From Clostridiales bacterium (GTDB taxonomy: Bacteria > Bacillota > Clostridia > Oscillospirales > Oscillospiraceae): 7,809 nt of DNA. The notes under the pieces are model-generated. The model made no database searches. It was given only the letters and a program-made list of their open reading frames with translations, and was not told the DNA's origin. Below are positions 6,183 to 7,809 of this stretch, in pieces (the first letter of the stretch is position 1; each line of letters starts with the position of its first letter). The position numbers were made by a program, and so were the translations under genes. The DNA is taken from the NCBI GenBank assembly GCA_012728025.1, contig JAAYFX010000170.1, forward strand, positions 1 to 7,809. The letters are read 5' to 3'.

Positions 6183-7809
6183 ATGAGTAACGATGATTTC
6201 GCAATGGAATCTATGCTTGAAGCTTTCATCCACGAAACAAACGAAATGCTAGAGCAGCTTGACGAAATTCTGCTTGATTCTGAGCGGGCAAAAAGCATTA
6301 CGGACGAAAACATCAACAGTATTTTCCGTATAACACATACCATCAAAGGCTCAGCGGCGATGATGAGTTTCAACACTATTTCATCACTCGCTCACACCGT
6401 TGAGGATATTTTCTATGTTCTGAGGGAGGACCCCACAAAGCTTCGTGTGGTATTTGACTCTATATTCGACCTTGTTTTCAAGGCATCCGACTTCTTCAAG
6501 CAGGAGCTGGAAGCCCTTCAAAGCGGGCCGTATATAGAAGGGGACGCTTCATCTATAATAGCACAGCTTTCTGAGCAGGCCGCTATAATAAAAGGCGAAG
6601 CCCCTGCGAAAGCTCCTGTTTCTGAATTGCCGAATACAGACCTTGCATCTCATAAGGGCCTTGCAAAGGTTCGCGTGTTTTTCGAGGACGATTGCGGTAT
6701 GGAAAACATACGTGCCTTCATGCTCCTAAATCAGCTTCAGTCCTGCTGTGAGGCTCTGGACTCCATTCCGGCAAACCCCGAAACCGATTCAGCCTACTGC
6801 GCTGAAATAATAGCCAATGGATTTATTGTTCTTTTCAAACCATCAAGCTCTATGGATGAGGTTATAAAGACCATTGAGGGGGCGCTGAACATAAAATCTT
6901 ATGAAGTCCTATCAGAGGGCGAGGCTGAGTATGAAGCCAATTCAGACACGCCCGAGGCCGAAATGGCTGATGTTCCAAATTCTGTCCAGCAGCAGGTCGC
7001 CGCTGTTAAAAATGAGGCTCAGGCCATAACAAAGGGCGTTAAGCAAAGCCTTATCAGCGTAAACCAAACCAAGCTTGACCAGCTTATGGACCTTGTCGGT
7101 GAAATTGTCACCGCTGAATCCATGGTTTCCAGCAACCCCGACCTTAAGGGCTTAAGACTGGATAACTTCACAAAATCAGTCCGTGAGCTGCGAAAGCTCA
7201 CTGATGAACTTCAGGATATTGTCATGTCCATACGCATGGTTCCCCTTCAAAGCACCTTCCATAAAATGGATAGAATAATTCGGGATATGGGGAAAAGACT
7301 TGGCAAGAAGGCAAAGCTTGTAACAGAGGGCGGCGATACGGAGGTTGACAAAACCATAAATGACGCCATTGTCGACCCACTCATGCACATGATACGCAAC
7401 TCTATGGACCACGCAATAGAAATGCCGGAGGAGCGCATTGCCGCAGGTAAGCCTGAGGAAGGAACCGTTCATCTTTCAGCGAAAAACACCGGCGGAGAGA
7501 TACTTATCACCATTTCCGATGATGGCTGCGGACTTAACCCCGAAAAGCTTTTGGAAAAGGCAAGGGCAAACGGTCTTCTTTCCAAGCCCGAAAGCGCCTA
7601 TACAGATAAGGAAATTTATGGTCTTATCCTGCTTGCAGGCTTTTCCACCAACTCCAACGTTACGGAATATTCCGGACGAGGTGTGGGCATGGACGTTGTT
7701 AAGAAAAACATAGAGCAGGTGGGCGGCACCATATCCATCTCCAGTGAGCTGGGCAAGGGGACAACCTTCACCATAAAAATCCCCCTGACCCTCGCCATTG
7801 TTGACGGCA
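6183..7809 (+). CDS. cheA: Chemotaxis histidine kinase CheA (3'-truncated)
   Basis: The first 542 codons of CheA; the frame is still open at the window edge, so the P5 (CheW-like) domain is missing. Domains in order: P1 histidine phosphotransfer domain (about 1-110), with phospho-accepting H52 in ITHTIKGSAAMM; a P2-like CheY/CheB docking domain (about 162-244), flanked by flexible linkers rich in Ala, Glu and Pro; P3 dimerisation helices (about 289-355), including LMDLVGEIV and MSIRMVPL (349-356); and the P4 ATP-binding kinase domain, with the N-box HMIRNSMDHAIE (402-413, N406), G1 DDGCG (446-450), GRGVGMD (498-504) and GKGTTF (524-529). It autophosphorylates on H52 and passes phosphate to CheY and CheB at receptor arrays in the cytoplasm. 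The ATG at 6183 has GAAGG about 7 nt upstream. It is transcribed away from the FliK-like operon and is probably the first gene of a chemotaxis operon continuing beyond the window. Confidence 0.97.
   Translation, partial: MSNDDFAMESMLEAFIHETNEMLEQLDEILLDSERAKSITDENINSIFRITHTIKGSAAMMSFNTISSLAHTVEDIFYVLREDPTKLRVVFDSIFDLVFKASDFFKQELEALQSGPYIEGDASSIIAQLSEQAAIIKGEAPAKAPVSELPNTDLASHKGLAKVRVFFEDDCGMENIRAFMLLNQLQSCCEALDSIPANPETDSAYCAEIIANGFIVLFKPSSSMDEVIKTIEGALNIKSYEVLSEGEAEYEANSDTPEAEMADVPNSVQQQVAAVKNEAQAITKGVKQSLISVNQTKLDQLMDLVGEIVTAESMVSSNPDLKGLRLDNFTKSVRELRKLTDELQDIVMSIRMVPLQSTFHKMDRIIRDMGKRLGKKAKLVTEGGDTEVDKTINDAIVDPLMHMIRNSMDHAIEMPEERIAAGKPEEGTVHLSAKNTGGEILITISDDGCGLNPEKLLEKARANGLLSKPESAYTDKEIYGLILLAGFSTNSNVTEYSGRGVGMDVVKKNIEQVGGTISISSELGKGTTFTIKIPLTLAIVDG

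Noticed and set aside
7176..7713. Open frames on both strands within cheA
   Set aside because: They lie inside the CheA P3/P4 coding region, where the true frame shows the N, G1 and G2 boxes without interruption.

Overview
The window looks like chromosomal DNA of a motile, Gram-positive anaerobe-type Firmicute, most likely class Clostridia. The reasons are strong GGAGG-type ribosome binding sites, use of GTG and TTG starts, a ComFB-family protein, an EAL-HDOD protein of the YuxH type, and a FliK-like/FlhB-like gene pair that resembles Bacillus ylqG-ylqH. The genus cannot be read from the sequence. No rRNA, tRNA, insertion sequence or CRISPR array was seen.

Layout: (1) Bases 1-1130, + strand: the C-terminal part of a ParA/Soj-type ATPase (5' end cut off by the window), followed 2 nt later by a ComFB-family protein with a lysine-rich N-terminal extension. 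(2) A bidirectional terminator at about 1138-1174 separates this from convergent genes. (3) Bases 1187-3166, - strand: an EAL-HDOD protein with a degenerate EAL domain, then a PilZ-domain protein downstream of it. (4) Bases 3167-3429: an intergenic region with a possible promoter and an 83-base imperfect inverted-repeat structure. (5) Bases 3430-5927, - strand: a tight three-gene operon with overlapping ends, encoding a FliK-C-like protein, a stand-alone FlhB C-terminal domain and a membrane-anchored M15 (VanY/DacB-type) D,D-carboxypeptidase. (6) Bases 5928-6182: an AT-rich divergent promoter region. (7) Bases 6183-7809, + strand: the first 542 codons of cheA, cut off before the P5 domain.

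The unifying theme is motility, chemotaxis and cyclic-dinucleotide signalling. CheA is the chemotaxis kinase. The FliK-like and FlhB-like proteins resemble parts of the flagellar export and hook-length machinery. PilZ is a c-di-GMP receptor fold, ComFB proteins have been reported as cyclic dinucleotide receptors, and the EAL-HDOD protein is probably a non-catalytic relative of c-di-GMP phosphodiesterases. The most novel-looking item is the coupled ParA-ComFB pair, in which a possible nucleotide-receptor protein sits where a ParB-type partner would normally be encoded. That functional reading is inference.
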